64,000 nt of DNA from Flavobacterium paronense (lineage in GTDB: Bacteria; Bacteroidota; Bacteroidia; Flavobacteriales; Flavobacteriaceae), in the NCBI RefSeq assembly GCF_030409795.1, contig NZ_JAUFQN010000019.1, positions 2,852,001 to 2,916,000 of the forward strand. The letters run 5' to 3'. Below the pieces are notes generated by a model, which searched no databases, was not told the origin of the DNA, and saw only the letters and a program-made list of their open reading frames with translations. Shown here in pieces: positions 60,944-64,000 of the stretch. Within the stretch, counting starts at the first letter, position 1. Each line of letters opens with the position of its first letter. The position numbers and the translations under genes were made by a program.

Positions 60944-63820
60944 CTATCCTTTTTTGTCTACTTTTCCTCCTCCGCCTGGTGATGGTGGTGGTCCAAACTC
61001 TTGGTCTTCACTTTTTTGATTTCCTGCTTTTTGATTATTCCCTTTACTAATATTATTATTTGGGTTATCCTGAGGATTATCTTGTGGGTTGTTATTTACA
61101 ACCGGTTTAGGTTTTACTGGATCTGGAGCGCGTTCTAATGTTCCGTCCCAGTTTGGTTGTGCTGCTGTTTCCGGAAGATTTCCTGCTAAAAACTCGTCTA
61201 AATTCTTTTTAATTTGAACTATAGTGTAGTTTTCTGCTGAAATAATTATCGGCGTTTCTTGCACTTTATAGTCTTTATAGTCTTTTAAAATTACGGTAAT
61301 GCCATTCGCTAAATCCTCGGAGTTAATGCCATGCAATACCACAAAATTATCGGTCATTGTATAAATATCTAAAGAAACCGAGAGTTTGTTTAAACTTCTG
61401 TCGGCAATGAATTTTTTTAATTTTTCACGAAGCGCTTTTGTTCCAGCATTTTCAAAATCTTTAGTTTGGTATAGGATTTTCCAATTTTTAGAAGGTGCTT
61501 TTGACAACTTTAATGCTTCCAATTTTGGCAAATCAACAGCCAGTAATTTCTCAGCTCTTTTACCCTCTTCACTATTTGGATAATTTAAAGCTACATAATT
61601 TAAGGCTGTACTAAATTCAGCAAGTCCGCTAAGTTTCCCCATTATGTTCGCTTTTAACAACTCTAATTTTGGAACGATTTCATCTCCGGTAAATCGATTA
61701 ATAGCGGCTTCGGTGGCTGTTAAAACTGTTTTGAGTTCTCCGTTTTGGTATTGTTTGTAAATGTTGGTATAAACTACATTGGGTGAATCGCTTGACTCTG
61801 AAATGTCACCTGATGGATTCAGTAAAATTTGAGCGTAACGGGAATTAGGATAATCGGCAATGATGCTTTGTTTCATTGCAACAGCTTTCGATTTATCTAA
61901 AATTTCATAAAGTTTATACAAATGGTACTTGGATGGCAACACTAATCGTTCTTCCGGATTGTCATTTAATAACTTCTCAAATTTGTTTACGGCTAATTGA
62001 TATTCTTTAAATTTCTCTTTGTAAATAATGCCAAGCTGATAGTTAGCAAAGTTTCTTTCTTTGCTCAAACTGTCTATAACGGTTTGTGATGACGGAATTT
62101 GTTTTATATAGAAATCCGGTGTAAAACGCTCATCTACAGCAGCAACATCTTTGTCATCTTTGTTCTCTTCGTTATTTTTGCCGTCTGCATCTTTTCCTTT
62201 CACGTTGTTTTTTTCCGAAAGTGATGAAACGCGCCAATTGTCCTGCAAGGTTCTATTGCCCCAATTTTTGGCAAACTCTACTTTACCAAAAGCAACCGTC
62301 GTTGGGTTATAAAAATAGAAAGCCCCTTCACCTCCTGAGGCTATAGTATTTGGAGCTTTAGGAGTTGACGCCTTTGATTTTTTTGCCTCTGCAGCATCGT
62401 CTGAATCGATTTTACCATCGTTTCTCTCTTGATTTTCTTTAAGTTGCGCTGCTTTTTCTGCCGCCTTTTTTTGTGCTTCTTCTGCTTTTTTAAGTTTTAC
62501 AATGTAGGCTTCAAAGTAAGCTGTTCTTTCTGCACTTGGCATTTTATACAACGAAATGATACTATCATTGGTTTGTGAGATGGCTTCATATTTTATAACA
62601 TCTTCCAGATTTTCCCTTTTCTTTTTTATCAGATTAAATTCTCTGGTCCTTGGTTTTAACTGAACTAAGGTGCTGTCATAATAATTACCGGCTTTGACGA
62701 ATTTGGAATCTATGAAATACAAATCGGCCAGGTTTCTGTAATTGGAAGCAATAAGATAATAGTCTTGCGTTTTCTTTCTCAAAGAAAGATTGTATTCTTT
62801 TTTGGCTCGTTCTCTCTTATTCGTTTTTTCATAAAACAATCCCAGTTGATGGTGTAAGACATCCAAAAAGGGTCTGTTTTCTCTGTCTTTCAATAGGTCA
62901 TTGTATTTTTTTAGAAAAGCTACCGTATCGCCTTTCTCATAATCAAATTGTGCTGCTTGTCTCGCATGAGCATGAATTACGTAGGCTTTAGCTGCTTTTC
63001 TCTTCATGTCAATCACCGTTTGGTAACTTGCATAAGCGCTGTCTTTATAGCCAAGCTGTTCGTATATCTGACCTAAAATATAATTGTATCTTGATATTTC
63101 TTCTTTCGATTTAGTGCTTTCTTTAGCGATTTTAAGTTTGGCAACAGCACTGTCTTTCTGTTCTAAATTTAAAAAAGCCTGAGCCAAAGTAGCATTGGCA
63201 TCGGCAAAAATCTGATCTTTAAATTTAATCTCCTTCAGCAGTTTTCGGAGATTATTTACAGCTAAAGCATCGTTATCCAGACGCATATTAGTTTTTTCTC
63301 TCCAAATTTTTACTTCGTATATTTTATTGCTATTTGGAGATTTGTTTAGCACATAGTTGAATGCATCCAAAGCGGGTACAAAGCGCTGATCATAATATCT
63401 TGCTTTTCCAAGCATCATATAAGCTTCGTCCATTTGTGGGTTTTTCTCCGAACCATTAATGTTCATCGAATGCTTTTGAATTGCTTTGGTTGCTTTGGTT
63501 TCAGCTTTCTCAAAATTGGCATTTTTAGGTTTGCCCTGATTAAGATTGTCTTCTGAAACCTGCATTCTTTCTACAGGAAGAATTTCCCAAAAATTATCTA
63601 CATTTTGAAGTTTTACTTCTGCAACTCCTTTGTCTAAGCCAATTCCTCCGTTATATAAAATGTTGTCTTTCGTACTAAGTGCATGTGAATTTCTGGATAG
63701 CCACGTGTTTCTCTTGGTAGAACAAGCGATCAAAAAAAACAATAATCCCGAGAAGAAAAAATATTTAATTGTAGTGGTTTTCAAAGCAAAACGTTTAGTG
63801 TTATAACGCAAAAAAGTCAT
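60944..63820 (-). CDS. sprE: Gliding/T9SS TPR lipoprotein SprE (PorW)
   Basis: Periplasmic outer-membrane lipoprotein needed for type IX secretion and gliding. Start taken at ATG 63820 (958 residues): a -7 box lies 19 bases upstream, and the longer frame needs a TTG at 63868. Lipobox FLIAC, Cys33. NILYNGG and NFWEILPVERMQ match SprE/PorW. TPR-like repeats run through much of the chain; the Pro/Asn/Gly-rich C-terminal tail (about the last 60 residues) is disordered. From memory slightly longer than the F. johnsoniae protein. Confidence 0.88.
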   Translation of the reverse strand: MTFLRYNTKRFALKTTTIKYFFFSGLLFFLIACSTKRNTWLSRNSHALSTKDNILYNGGIGLDKGVAEVKLQNVDNFWEILPVERMQVSEDNLNQGKPKNANFEKAETKATKAIQKHSMNINGSEKNPQMDEAYMMLGKARYYDQRFVPALDAFNYVLNKSPNSNKIYEVKIWREKTNMRLDNDALAVNNLRKLLKEIKFKDQIFADANATLAQAFLNLEQKDSAVAKLKIAKESTKSKEEISRYNYILGQIYEQLGYKDSAYASYQTVIDMKRKAAKAYVIHAHARQAAQFDYEKGDTVAFLKKYNDLLKDRENRPFLDVLHHQLGLFYEKTNKRERAKKEYNLSLRKKTQDYYLIASNYRNLADLYFIDSKFVKAGNYYDSTLVQLKPRTREFNLIKKKRENLEDVIKYEAISQTNDSIISLYKMPSAERTAYFEAYIVKLKKAEEAQKKAAEKAAQLKENQERNDGKIDSDDAAEAKKSKASTPKAPNTIASGGEGAFYFYNPTTVAFGKVEFAKNWGNRTLQDNWRVSSLSEKNNVKGKDADGKNNEENKDDKDVAAVDERFTPDFYIKQIPSSQTVIDSLSKERNFANYQLGIIYKEKFKEYQLAVNKFEKLLNDNPEERLVLPSKYHLYKLYEILDKSKAVAMKQSIIADYPNSRYAQILLNPSGDISESSDSPNVVYTNIYKQYQNGELKTVLTATEAAINRFTGDEIVPKLELLKANIMGKLSGLAEFSTALNYVALNYPNSEEGKRAEKLLAVDLPKLEALKLSKAPSKNWKILYQTKDFENAGTKALREKLKKFIADRSLNKLSVSLDIYTMTDNFVVLHGINSEDLANGITVILKDYKDYKVQETPIIISAENYTIVQIKKNLDEFLAGNLPETAAQPNWDGTLERAPDPVKPKPVVNNNPQDNPQDNPNNNISKGNNQKAGNQKSEDQEFGPPPSPGGGGKVDKKG

Positions 63821-63839
63821 AAATAGTATAACTAACGGG

Positions 63840-63847
63840 TAAAAATA
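63840..63847 (-). promoter_or_regulatory. Candidate promoter of sprE-bactofilin
   Basis: TATTTTTA on the minus strand, one base off TAnnTTTG, preceded at an 18-base spacing by TTG; 19 bases before the ATG at 63820. The remaining bases to the window end (63869-64000) hold nothing recognisable. Confidence 0.5.
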
Positions 63848-64000
63848 CGTTTCTTTTTGATATAGCAAAAAATTAGCGGTAAGTTTTTACCATTATTGAT
63901 AAATACATTTAAGCAAAGGCCTACAAGATGATACTAATCAAGTTAGCAACGATTGTTTTGATATGAATTGACTTTTAACGCTTTTAAGACAATTCTTGAA

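Noticed and set aside
63821..63868. Longer SprE from a TTG start
   Set aside because: A -7-like box lies between it and ATG 63820, and the extra residues are not part of the signal peptide.
1..64000. tRNA, rRNA, tmRNA or riboswitch genes
   Set aside because: Reading the intergenic regions gave no cloverleaf, rRNA segment or recognised riboswitch; all sizeable gaps are explained by repeats, promoters or terminators.
1..64000. Insertion sequences or prophage
   Set aside because: No transposase, integrase or phage structural gene was found; the only mobile-looking items are the four-helix-bundle cassettes and palindromes.

Overview
The window is chromosomal DNA of a low-GC member of the Bacteroidota, almost certainly a Flavobacterium-like bacterium. 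Evidence: TAnnTTTG -7 promoter boxes and A/T-rich translation starts without Shine-Dalgarno sequences; the gliding/type IX secretion genes gldH and a sprE/porW homologue; a secreted protease with a T9SS C-terminal sorting domain; DUF4292, bactofilin and TPR lipoprotein genes; and an ATP synthase operon carrying only the atpB-E-F-H-A-G part. Nearly all of it is core chromosome. No tRNA, rRNA, insertion sequence, phage or CRISPR locus was seen.

Layout. 1-2.7 kb: end of the histidine operon (hisH-hisA-hisF-hisIE). 2.8-9 kb: a bacilliredoxin, a tRNA-hydroxylating rhodanese with an extra C-terminal domain, then an overlapping RicT-like/gldH/PBP1A group. 9.1-10.9 kb: succinyl/acetoacetyl-CoA transferase genes A and B, split by a small four-helix-bundle gene flanked by inverted repeats. 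10.9-17.6 kb: an SpmA/SpmB-like membrane protein, a secreted S8 protease, a DEDDy exonuclease, Ogt and a c-type cytochrome lipoprotein. 17.8-26.9 kb: a heme locus. hemA-C-D-E-(GNAT)-hemF-hemB run on the minus strand, divergent from an AraC regulator, hemH and hemJ on the plus strand. 26.9-38.3 kb: an orphan histidine kinase, an enoyl-CoA hydratase, a lipid set (two PlsC-type acyltransferases and an acyl-ACP desaturase), recA, and an ECF sigma factor next to a membrane-anchored beta-barrel protein. 38.5-42.1 kb: a circularly permuted ATP-grasp / alpha-E / transglutaminase operon holding an extra 52-residue ORF. 42.2-54.5 kb: trpS, dprA, an HU-like/SPOR protein, a thioesterase, then a minus-strand envelope operon (flippase-dut-nucleotidyltransferase-TPR-DUF4292-EnvC) interrupted by a second four-helix-bundle gene and about 0.9 kb of palindromic tandem repeats. 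54.7-63.9 kb: the ATP synthase operon preceded by sprE and bactofilin genes.

How the parts work together. The heme locus covers every step from glutamyl-tRNA to protoheme except HemL (HemA, B, C, D, E, F, J, H). The ATP synthase group gives all of Fo plus delta, alpha and gamma; beta and epsilon must lie elsewhere. GldH, SprE and the sorted protease tie the window to gliding and type IX secretion.

The least explained material is intergenic. Two S23/IVP-like four-helix-bundle cassettes sit inside operons, and a gene-less relative of one cassette's flank lies between atpG and atpA. There is also a nine-copy palindromic array, an 88-bp array with TCGA every 11 bp, several perfect palindromes, and the 52-residue ORF in the amidoligase-type operon. 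These are the best candidates for something undescribed.
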